Shown here: one piece after another, positions 25,714 to 33,800 of the stretch
How the letters are laid out: every line of letters begins with the position of its first letter
Position numbering within the stretch: position 1 is the first letter of the stretch
NCBI RefSeq assembly: GCF_014192395.1
Contig: NZ_JACHXW010000014.1
Span: 93,149-157,148, forward strand
Reading direction: 5' to 3'
Source of the DNA: Paenibacillus endophyticus
Lineage (GTDB): Bacteria > Bacillota > Bacilli > Paenibacillales > Paenibacillaceae
DNA length: 64,000 nucleotides
The notes under the pieces: model-generated
Database searches by the model: none
Told to the model about the DNA's origin: nothing
What the model saw: only the letters and a program-made list of their open reading frames with translations
Position numbers and translations under genes: made by a program

Positions 25714-26682
25714 CTAATCCACCTCTCTCAGTACATACCGCTGCACCAGTGTCATGGAACCGATCAGTACGGTCACGAGCAGAGCAATGGCACTGGCGTA
25801 CCCGACCATTTTAAATACGTAGCCTTCGTTATAAATAAGGTAAGACAGCGTCACGGTGAATTCTTTGTAGCCGGTCAGAATCATCGGTTGTATCATCAGC
25901 CTGGACGCCGCGATGAAGGTTGTAATCAGGATAAACAGCGTAATCGGCTTCAAACCCGGCATGGTGATATTCAGGAAGCTTTTCCACCGGTTGGCGCCGT
26001 CCAATTGAGCGGCTTCGTACAAATCTCTGGAAATATTTTTGAGGCCCGCAAGAAAGATGATCATTTGCATACCCGCGCCCTGCCATGCCGAGAGGAGGAT
26101 AATCAGGTTCATCGCTTGATCCGGATCGGTAAAAAAGCCTTGTACCGGAATTCCCATTTTCACCAGCAAGCCGTTTATTAAGCCCTTCTCGTCCGGCCTC
26201 AACATGTATAACCACAGGAATGACGTAACCGCCAAGGACATAACGACAGGACTGAAAAAAGCAACCTTGAAAAAACCCCCACCTTTACGCGGCTTGTTGA
26301 CCAGCAAAGCCAAACCGAGTGCAACAGCAATTTGCAAAGGCACGCAAAACAGCATGAAGTATAAAGTATTCTTCAGCGCATGGTAGAAATCGCCTTGACC
26401 GCTCAAATCCTTAGTCAACGACGAGAAATTGTTAAGACCGATATAATGGATATTGTTCGGTTCGAGCAAATAATAATCGGTAAAGCCGTACCAAAGCGAC
26501 AACACGATCGGTTGAATGACAAACAGGACAATTAGAACCAGCGCCGGAGCCATAAAGAGATAGCCTGCCAAGGAGTGGCTCCACTTAAATTTGAATTCGC
26601 CCGACTTTCGAATATCCCATAGGACGCATACAGCCAGGATCAGTATAAAAACCGCAATTAAACCGAGCGTGAATGTATTCAT
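25714..26682 (-). CDS. CUT1 permease, MalF type (fructan block 1)
   Basis: This is a 322-residue permease with an extra N-terminal helix (LGLIAVFILILAVCVLW) before the usual six. The EAA loop is DLYEAAQLDGANRWKSFLNI. The ATG has an AAAGGAG site, 17 bp after the binding-protein stop. It is the partner of the gene immediately downstream. Confidence 0.9.
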   Translation of the reverse strand: MNTFTLGLIAVFILILAVCVLWDIRKSGEFKFKWSHSLAGYLFMAPALVLIVLFVIQPIVLSLWYGFTDYYLLEPNNIHYIGLNNFSSLTKDLSGQGDFYHALKNTLYFMLFCVPLQIAVALGLALLVNKPRKGGGFFKVAFFSPVVMSLAVTSFLWLYMLRPDEKGLINGLLVKMGIPVQGFFTDPDQAMNLIILLSAWQGAGMQMIIFLAGLKNISRDLYEAAQLDGANRWKSFLNITMPGLKPITLFILITTFIAASRLMIQPMILTGYKEFTVTLSYLIYNEGYVFKMVGYASAIALLVTVLIGSMTLVQRYVLREVD

Positions 26683-26699
26683 ATCGAGCTCCTTTCAAG

Positions 26700-28037
26700 C
26701 TACCTCTTGTGTCTCTCCAACTTGACTTCCAGTTGTTTCGTAAGCTGGTCCAGCGTTTCGCCGACATCTTTGCCGTTGACGATCCGATCGATGGCCTGCT
26801 GAAAGGAGAATGTCAGCTCGGGGTACGCGAACACATTCGGTCTCGGATGCCCGCCCGCAATCAACTGGTCCATAAACAATTTGTCTGGTCCCTCTTTGTA
26901 CTTCGAAACCTCAGCATAGGCCGAAGCCTTTGCCGGAAGCAGTCCCGTGGCATTTGTCACCATGATCGTCGACTCTTTGTTCGTCATCCATTCCGCAATC
27001 TTCGCCGCTTCTTCCGGATGCTTGGTCGATTCGCTTACTCCGAACGCCCAACTGCCTGTCGGTACATGCAGCTTACCGGATTCGCCGACTGGATATGGAA
27101 GCACGCCCCAATGAGGAACGGTATCGACATAGCTGTATTTCATCAGCGGGATCGTCCAAGCTGAGCTTAAGGACATCGGATATATGCCCACTTCGAACGC
27201 ATTGTCTTCAGGAACGGCTGCGGAAAGTCCTTCATTGATCATTGATTGGATGAAGGCGAAGCCTTTGGCCGTGTTTTCACTATTGAAATACCCTTGGACT
27301 TCTATGCCGTCTTCGGAAATCAATTCTCCTCCGTTGGTCCAGATGAAAGGCGCAAGTCCGAATGTCACCCATTCGTCTTGCGAACCGAGGTGCAGATCGA
27401 TGGCCGGTTTATTGAATTTATTTTTCAAAGTGGTTGCGATTTGTTTGAACTCATCCTGCGTCCAAGGGTCCTCAACGGTGATTCCGAGGTCCTGATCGCA
27501 TGACTCGACGCTTTTGCAGAGACCTGCTTGGACAAACATGTCTTTGTTATAGAACACGGCAACCGTCGATTCCTGGATAGCCAAACTGTACAATTTCCCT
27601 TCGTACGTTCCTTGCTGCAAGGCTGTATTAAGGAAGTCATTCTTGGATTCCTCAGGCAGACGATCTGACAGATCGAGCAAGATGCCGGATTTGGCGTATG
27701 CTCCCGTATTGGGACCGTCCAGGGTTAGCACATCGGGCAATGAACTCGTCGTTAACGCTGCGTTGACTTTGTCCTCATACCCCGTACCGCCGCCTCCACG
27801 CGCAATGTATTGAACTTCAATTTCAATTTTTCCGACATTGGCGTCGTTGAACGCCTTCGCTCTCGTTTTGTAAGCTTTTCCTTCTAGCGTGTCTTCGGAG
27901 ACGTGAACCCACATAGACAATTTGACGGGTCCATCGCTCTCTTGGGAACCCTCGCTATTTTCGGAAGCCTCTCCGCTGCATGCAACAAGCATCAATACCA
28001 TAGAGACAAGCACTAACCCTATCCACCCTTTGTTCAC
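26700..28037 (-). CDS. oligosaccharide-binding lipoprotein of the fructan ABC importer
   Basis: The GTG at 28035-28037 is the probable start, because GGGAGG lies seven bases upstream. The in-frame ATG at 28052 overlaps that ribosome site and would add five residues. The signal peptide ends LMLVAC. The mature protein is a family 1 solute-binding fold (KLSMWVHVSEDTLEGKAYKTR, LPDVLTLDGPNTGAYAK, VPTGSWAFGVSESTKHPEEA). It heads the operon binding protein - permease - permease - module lipoprotein - GH32 lipoprotein - cytosolic GH32. The operator array is directly upstream, so expression should follow the LacI protein encoded at 28321. Confidence 0.92.
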   Translation of the reverse strand: MNKGWIGLVLVSMVLMLVACSGEASENSEGSQESDGPVKLSMWVHVSEDTLEGKAYKTRAKAFNDANVGKIEIEVQYIARGGGGTGYEDKVNAALTTSSLPDVLTLDGPNTGAYAKSGILLDLSDRLPEESKNDFLNTALQQGTYEGKLYSLAIQESTVAVFYNKDMFVQAGLCKSVESCDQDLGITVEDPWTQDEFKQIATTLKNKFNKPAIDLHLGSQDEWVTFGLAPFIWTNGGELISEDGIEVQGYFNSENTAKGFAFIQSMINEGLSAAVPEDNAFEVGIYPMSLSSAWTIPLMKYSYVDTVPHWGVLPYPVGESGKLHVPTGSWAFGVSESTKHPEEAAKIAEWMTNKESTIMVTNATGLLPAKASAYAEVSKYKEGPDKLFMDQLIAGGHPRPNVFAYPELTFSFQQAIDRIVNGKDVGETLDQLTKQLEVKLERHKR

Positions 28038-28056
28038 TATAATCCCTCCCATAAAA

Positions 28057-28086
28057 AGTATTGTTCATTAATTGAAACGTTTCCAA
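28057..28086 (-). promoter_or_regulatory. possible promoter overlapped by operator copy 1
   Basis: On the minus strand TTGGAA (28081-28086), an 18-bp spacer and AATACT (28057-28062) resemble -35 and -10 boxes. The -35 lies within operator copy 1. It would leave a leader of only about 13 bases before the GTG, so another start site inside the array is also possible. Confidence 0.35.
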
Positions 28087-28296
28087 TTTATCACACTACA
28101 TTCTCACAAATGAAACGTTTCCAACTTACCGCATTACATTCTCGTAAATGAAACGTTTCCAACTCACCGCAGAACATTCTCATAACTGAAACGTTTCCAA
28201 CTCAGTCCGCGCTAACGCGTAGATCAATGAAACGCTTTGATATTGAAGCAAATAACTATCCTGCTGCGATGATTTCTGTTTGTGAAGCGTTTCCAA
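28073..28296. promoter_or_regulatory. array of six LacI-type operators, four with exact 38-bp period
   Basis: The 14-mer TGAAACGTTTCCAA occurs at 28073, 28111, 28149 and 28187, exactly 38 bp apart, within partly conserved 38-bp units (each followed by a C/A-rich tail and CATTCTC). Variants follow at 28228 (TGAAACGCTTTGA) and 28283 (TGAAGCGTTTCCAA). The symmetric core GAAACGTTTC fits a LacI/GalR-family dimer. The array fills most of the 268-bp gap between the repressor gene and the binding-protein gene. CcpA cre boxes are related, but these sites miss the outer cre positions. Confidence 0.85.
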
Positions 28297-28320
28297 TACC
28301 ATTATGGAAAAGCTGACAAC

Positions 28321-29289
28321 TCATGTTGTTTCGCCTTGCCAGTATTCGACAGCAATTATAAAATCTTCGTGTTCGACCGACTCGCCTTCAATTTTTTTGA
28401 GAAGAAGCTGGACAGCCTTTCTGGCCATTTGTTCAACCGGCTGACGAATGGTTGATAATACGGGATGGAAGTACTCATGATCCTGAATACCATCGTAACC
28501 GATGACCTTTACGTCTTCCGGGACGCGAAGTCCGCTTCTTTTCGCAATCTCTATATATTTGGCTGCAAGCATATCCGTAATGGCAAAAACGCCATTCACT
28601 TCCGGATACTTCTTCAGGAACCGCTTTATAAAAGCGATATCATCTGCGATCGGATCGGGTTCTTCGTATACGACGTACGGAATTCCCATTGCTTCTGCTT
28701 CATGTATAAATCCTTTTTTCCGATTCCTTGTTTCCGAATTGATGGAAGTCGCGCCCCCAATAAACGCAACGTTATTGGCGCCTGCTTTGACAAGCTCTTT
28801 TAATGCGATTCTACCGCCCTCAAAATTGTCGGAAGTTACGCAAGTAATTTGTTTGGAAAAGTGACGATCGATGCTGACGATTGGAATATCTGTATGGATA
28901 TATTCCTCAATGTCGTTGTATGTGATGCCAATTATTCCCGCAACTTTATTTTGTTTAAGCATATCCAAATAATACAGTTCTTTTTCCGGCTTGCCTCCAC
29001 TATTGCATAGCAGCAGTTGATACCCATTTCGGTCAAGCTCATCTTCAATATGATACGCAAGTTCCGAAAAGAATTGGTTGAAGATGCTGGGCAGCAACAA
29101 TGAAACGAGATAGGAACGCTGCATTTTGAAATTTCTTGCAACTTGATTCGGCACATAATTGAGTTCTCGAATGGCTTCGATTACTTTGTTTCTTGTTACG
29201 GGTTTGACTGAGCCTATGTTATTGATAACTCTGGATACTGTTCCAACCCCCACCCCTGCCAAGTTTGCAACATCCTTAATGCTATGCAA
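28321..29289 (-). CDS. LacI-family repressor of fructan block 1
   Basis: This is a 322-residue regulator. The helix-turn-helix is SIKDVANLAGVGVGTVSRVIN at the N-terminus, the hinge helix region is YVPNQVARNFK, and the periplasmic-binding-like effector domain runs from about residue 60 (LVSLLLPSIFNQFFSEL, VAGIIGITYND, VIGYDGIQDHEYFHPVLSTI). The start is a TTG after GGGGG. Identical operator cores lie upstream of its own gene, upstream of the importer operon and upstream of the giant GH32 gene, which argues for autoregulation and local control. The inducer is presumably a fructose oligomer or sugar phosphate, but this is inference. Confidence 0.93.
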   Translation of the reverse strand: MHSIKDVANLAGVGVGTVSRVINNIGSVKPVTRNKVIEAIRELNYVPNQVARNFKMQRSYLVSLLLPSIFNQFFSELAYHIEDELDRNGYQLLLCNSGGKPEKELYYLDMLKQNKVAGIIGITYNDIEEYIHTDIPIVSIDRHFSKQITCVTSDNFEGGRIALKELVKAGANNVAFIGGATSINSETRNRKKGFIHEAEAMGIPYVVYEEPDPIADDIAFIKRFLKKYPEVNGVFAITDMLAAKYIEIAKRSGLRVPEDVKVIGYDGIQDHEYFHPVLSTIRQPVEQMARKAVQLLLKKIEGESVEHEDFIIAVEYWQGETT

Positions 29290-29303
29290 CTAAATACCCC
29301 CAG

Positions 29304-29358
29304 TTAAAACGTTTTCATCCTACAGTCTCATCATAGCAATGTTTTGGAAACGTTTCAA
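29304..29358. promoter_or_regulatory. two operators upstream of the first LacI gene
   Basis: A symmetric TTAAAACGTTTTCA at 29304-29317 and TTGGAAACGTTTCAA at 29344-29358 lie 40 bp apart in the 86-bp gap between the phosphopantetheinyl transferase gene and the repressor gene. The second is the same core as in the array. They suggest autorepression, and a possible boundary or read-through control between the lipopeptide operon and the fructan genes. Confidence 0.75.
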
Positions 29359-29375
29359 CTATTTTTTCGTTGTTC

Positions 29376-30071
29376 TTACGCATTGACAATTCGTTCAAAA
29401 TGGTCGGATGCTCTCGTCCACGGAAGAATATGAATCTTCTCGGGGAACAGAAGCGGATTCCCGCATACAGCCATTTTGTAGCCGGGATCCAATTCATACA
29501 TTCGAAAACGCCAAGTATCCATTTCCGTTCCAGCATTAAGTTTTATATCCTTGCCCTCTAAAAGAAAAGAAAACGTATGGAGAGCTATAGAAAGTCCTTT
29601 TCCTTCAGCCTTGATATAGCTTTCTTTTAGCGTCCAAAATTCGTAAAAACATGACAATCTCTGATTCACAGGCTGATTATACATATGCACGATTTCCAAC
29701 TGGGAGAAAAATCGGTTTGCGATTGCGAGATCGAATGGTCTTATTCTTTCGATGTCAATACCTACCGGAGAAATGTCGAAGCAAGCAACGACCCAATCAC
29801 TGGAATGAGAGATATTGAAATGATAATTTGGATAACCTAACAAAACAGGTTTGGAATACTCGTTCCGAACGATCTTCACTTGATGATGAGAAATATTCCA
29901 ATGGTCAAAGGCAACTATTCGTACAAGCACTTCGCCAAAAAATGATCGTATGAAATCATCTTTGAATCGGTACCTTTGCAGTTTATTTCGCAATTCTTCA
30001 CTTACGTGCCGACTTAAATATTGGCAAAGAAGAAAATCGGCATTTTCAACATTTATCGCATAGATTTCCAA
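29376..30071 (-). CDS. Sfp-type 4'-phosphopantetheinyl transferase
   Basis: This is a 231-residue enzyme that loads phosphopantetheine onto the ACP and PCP serines of the upstream synthetases. The family motifs are complete: FNISHSSDWVVAC, GIDIERI (metal-binding Asp and Glu) and FWTLKESYIKAEGKG. The start is a TTG with AGGAGG seven bases upstream. It lies 29 bp after the thioesterase gene and closes the lipopeptide operon. A dedicated transferase in the cluster suggests that the unit is self-sufficient. Confidence 0.94.
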   Translation of the reverse strand: MEIYAINVENADFLLCQYLSRHVSEELRNKLQRYRFKDDFIRSFFGEVLVRIVAFDHWNISHHQVKIVRNEYSKPVLLGYPNYHFNISHSSDWVVACFDISPVGIDIERIRPFDLAIANRFFSQLEIVHMYNQPVNQRLSCFYEFWTLKESYIKAEGKGLSIALHTFSFLLEGKDIKLNAGTEMDTWRFRMYELDPGYKMAVCGNPLLFPEKIHILPWTRASDHFERIVNA

Positions 30072-30100
30072 GTAATCGCCTCCTCGCTTATACCCGTGAA

Positions 30101-30817
30101 TTACCTATCTTGCCCATCGATGATAGTCAATTGTTGACAAATCAAATCAACCACTTGCCCCACATCTGTATGTATGAAAAAGTGGTTTCCCTGAAATTCG
30201 TTTACATGACATTTCCTTTTCGTATACTGTTTCCATTCTTCCGCTTCATTGCGCGAATATCGATCTTGGGCGCCGTATAACGCGGTAATATCGCAATCCA
30301 GCTTTTCTCGCAAGGCGGATTCATAAGTTTCCACCAGCCGGTAATCCGCTCGAAGAATGGGCAGGAACAGCATCGACAATTCTTTATTTTCAAATATGTC
30401 GGGGGATGTCCCGCCTAATTGCAAGATGTGCTCTTGAAACTCCTTTTCCGGCATCAAATGAACGTTTTTGTTCTCCCTGAGATGCGGCGCTTTGCATCCG
30501 GATAAAAAAACATGAGCGGGAGATCGATTCGTTAATGAGAAGATCCGGAGGGAAGCCTCGTAGGCAAACAAGGCTCCCATGCTATGTCCGAATATGGCAA
30601 ATGGCGTTTCGTCCAGATGTTCGGCAATCTGCCGAATCAAATCATCCGTCCCATCACCCCTCAAGCTTTTATAAAATGGATCAGCCAACCGAATTCCGCG
30701 GCCGGCCATTTCGATAGGGACCACTTCGATCCATGGCGGCATCCGTATTCTCCAGGAGGAGTAGTTCATGGCAGAACCGCCGGCATAAGGCAAGCAAAAC
30801 AATTTAACCCGATTCAT
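30101..30817 (-). CDS. type II thioesterase of the NRPS/PKS operon
   Basis: This is a 238-residue alpha/beta hydrolase of the GrsT/SrfAD family: KLFCLPYAGGSAMNYSSW, IFGHSMGALFAYE with Ser79, and GNHFFIHT with the catalytic His. The frame is open for 32 further codons upstream, but the ATG at 30815-30817 has GGAGG five bases before it and starts at the family N-terminus. It overlaps the synthetase stop by 14 bp. Type II enzymes clear misprimed carrier domains. Because no thioesterase domain is fused to either synthetase, it might also take part in release. Confidence 0.92.
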   Translation of the reverse strand: MNRVKLFCLPYAGGSAMNYSSWRIRMPPWIEVVPIEMAGRGIRLADPFYKSLRGDGTDDLIRQIAEHLDETPFAIFGHSMGALFAYEASLRIFSLTNRSPAHVFLSGCKAPHLRENKNVHLMPEKEFQEHILQLGGTSPDIFENKELSMLFLPILRADYRLVETYESALREKLDCDITALYGAQDRYSRNEAEEWKQYTKRKCHVNEFQGNHFFIHTDVGQVVDLICQQLTIIDGQDR

Positions 30818-33800
30818 TCTGACCTCCATTTTCATCTGACCATACTTTGATTGGATTGGATTGGATGGCTGCTGCCAATCCGGCGATCGTCGTAACCGAA
30901 AGCATGTTTTCATCCTCGGGCATCAGATTTCGCTTCTCCAAAGCCACCTTCATATAGATCAGCTTCAAAGAATTGCCGCCAAGTTCAAAGAAATCATCGT
31001 ACACACTTACACGCGGAAGCTCCAGTATCTCCTTCCATACCTCTTCCAACTGCGCTTCCCGTTCATTGCGAGGGGCCACATATTCGTTATCGGAGCTTCT
31101 TTGCATGGATTCCGGATGCGGAAGCGCTTTGCGGTCGATTTTCCCGTTTGCCGTAACCGGAATGTCTTCCATCTCCACGAAGTAGGACGGCACCATATAA
31201 TCCGGCAAATAGCGAAGCAGTTCGCTTCTCATCTGCGCGACAGGTACATGAGCCCGACTCACAACATAGGCGCACAATGCTTTATACCCCGACTGTTCTT
31301 CGATAGGAATGACGACTGCGGATTGAATATTCGGCAGGCTCAACATGAGCGCTTCAATTTCTCCCGGTTCTACGCGATAGCCTCTGATTTTTACCTGAAA
31401 ATCTGTTCTGCCGATATATTCCGCTTCGCCGTTTTCCTTCCACCTCGTCAAATCTCCGGTACGGTACATGATCGTTCCCGGAATGAACGGATTTTCGATG
31501 AACCGCTCGAGCGTTAAATCCGGACGATGCAAGTAGCCTCTTGCGAGACCTGCCCCGGAAATGTACAATTCCCCTGCGACTCCGATTGGAACAGGCATGA
31601 GCGCTTCGTTTAAAATGTAGTTTTGGTTCTTATGCATCGGTTTGCCGATCGGCACATTTTTTCCGGCAGGCTTTTGCGATCCGTATATATGCATATTCGA
31701 ACAAATGGTCGTTTCCGTAGGTCCATATCCGTTGATGATTCTCATCTCGGGATTCAACTGCAAGTAACGTTCCAACGTCCAATCTTTGATCGGTTCGACG
31801 CCGACCAGCAGTTTATCTAATTTCACCTTATGGCGCTCGGGTTCAAGCAAATCGCAAATGTCATTCAACAACGTCGGCGGCAAATAAGCGAAACTGATGG
31901 ATTCTTCGACCAGAAGATTTGCCAGCGCATTCATATCCGTCAGCTTCGGCATCGGATAAAGAACAAGCACAGAACCGAATATTAGCGGTAAAAACAGCTC
32001 GCAAACGCTCACATCGAATGAAATGCTCGTCAAACTGAGACAGCGGTCTTCATAGCCAAATTGGCCTCCGAAGTGTTCTCGAATCGAATATGCGAAATGG
32101 TGTAATGACTGATGTTCGACCATGACTCCCTTCGGCTGTCCGGTGGATCCGGAAGTATAAATAACGTACATCAAATCGCCCGCTTCATTGATGTTGCCTG
32201 GATTCGATATCCGCTCATTCGCCGCAACCGAACCCGTTAACAAGATTGTTTCTCCCTCAAAAGAAACCGTCTCTCTCCATTCCTCTTGCATGCACACGAC
32301 CTTCGTGCCGCTATCCTTCAACATATATTGGATGCGTTCCAAGGGAAGCTGAGGATCAATCGGCAAATAAGCTCCGCCGGCCTTTAGTATCGCCATCATG
32401 CCGATGACCAGCTCGGGAGAACGTTCCGCGACAATGCCAACCACCGAATCCGGACCAACCCCTTTGGAACGAAGCAAATGCGCAAACTGATTCGATCTTT
32501 CGTTCAGTTCACGGTATGTGAATAGTTGGTCTTTCCACACGAGCGCCGTCCGATCCGGCGCATGATCCGCCTGTTCTTCGAACAGGCAATGAATGGGGCG
32601 AGGCGGGAATGTCCAGCTTTCGCTATTGTTAAATTCGTTGACGATCAGCCGTACATCGTCATCGGCAAGCATTTGAATATGGCCGATAGGCGTTTCCGGC
32701 TGGAGCGCGACCTCTTGTAAAATTTTTAAATAATGCCGCATCATTCGTTGAACCGTTTCTTCTTTGAATAGTTTGGCGCAATATTCGACGACAAACCGCA
32801 AACCGTTTTCCGTCTCGTACGTTTGAATCATCAGATCGAATTTTGCCGTATTGTTTTCAATGGGGTACGGCGCGACGGATAGCTCATCCAGAGAAATTTC
32901 CGGGATGTCGATATTTTGCAAAATTAACATCGTATCAAACAGCGGATTTCTGCTCTTGTCTTGTAAGCATAAAGAATGGACTAAATCTTCGAACGGATAG
33001 TCCTGATGGCGATAAGCAAGGATGGCATTTTCTTTCACCTCGTTCATGAAATGCAGGAAAGATTTCTCCTTCGCAGGAAAATTACGAAGCGCCAGCGTAT
33101 TGACGAACATCCCGACCAACGATTCCAGGTTATGGTGCGGTCTTCCGGAAATAGGCGAGCCTACGACGATATCATCTTGTCCCGTATAACGATGAAGCAA
33201 TACATTGTACGCCGCAAGAAGAACCATGAACAGCGTCGTTTCCCTTTCCTTGGCAAGCTGCTTGATCCGGGAAACGGTCTCTCCATCCAATGCGACTTCA
33301 AACGTTTTTCCTTCTGCGCTCTTAACGGGCGGTCTGGAAAAATCAGTCGGCAATTGCAGGACGGGTACTTCGCCGCGAAACGCATTCAACCAGTAGTCTC
33401 TTTGCACTTCCATGAACGGCGAACGGGCCATCTCGTGTTGCCATACCGCGTAATCTTTATACTGTAGCGCCGGAGCAGGCAACGCTTGTCCATGATACAA
33501 TTGCATTAATTCCCGTATGAGAATCCCCATCGACGTACCGTCGGAAATGAGATGATGTTTATCCACAAGCAGGACATGTTTTTGTTCGGAAATGCGCAGC
33601 AGCAGCAGCCGAATGAGGGGATCCTTAGCCAAATCGAACGGACGTATAAAACGATGAATATAGTCCGGCACATCCGATTCGGCAGCTTCGACAGATTCTA
33701 TGGAAAGCTCCAGGCGGTCAGCAAAGCTTTGAACCGGTTCGTCGCCATCCAGATAGAATGAGGCGCGGAATATTTCATGCCTGTCCAATAAAGCTTGAAA

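Noticed and set aside
28038..28052. ATG at 28052 as start of the binding-protein gene
   Set aside because: It overlaps the GGGAGG ribosome site that serves the GTG at 28037, which also gives the normal signal peptide length.
28073..28296. CRISPR-like array because of the regular 38-bp spacing
   Set aside because: The conserved part is only 14 bp and palindromic, the rest of each unit is also partly conserved, and no cas genes are present. Operators explain it better.
28073..28296. CcpA cre boxes
   Set aside because: The outer positions do not match the cre consensus on either strand and a LacI gene is adjacent. CcpA binding is not excluded but is not the first reading.
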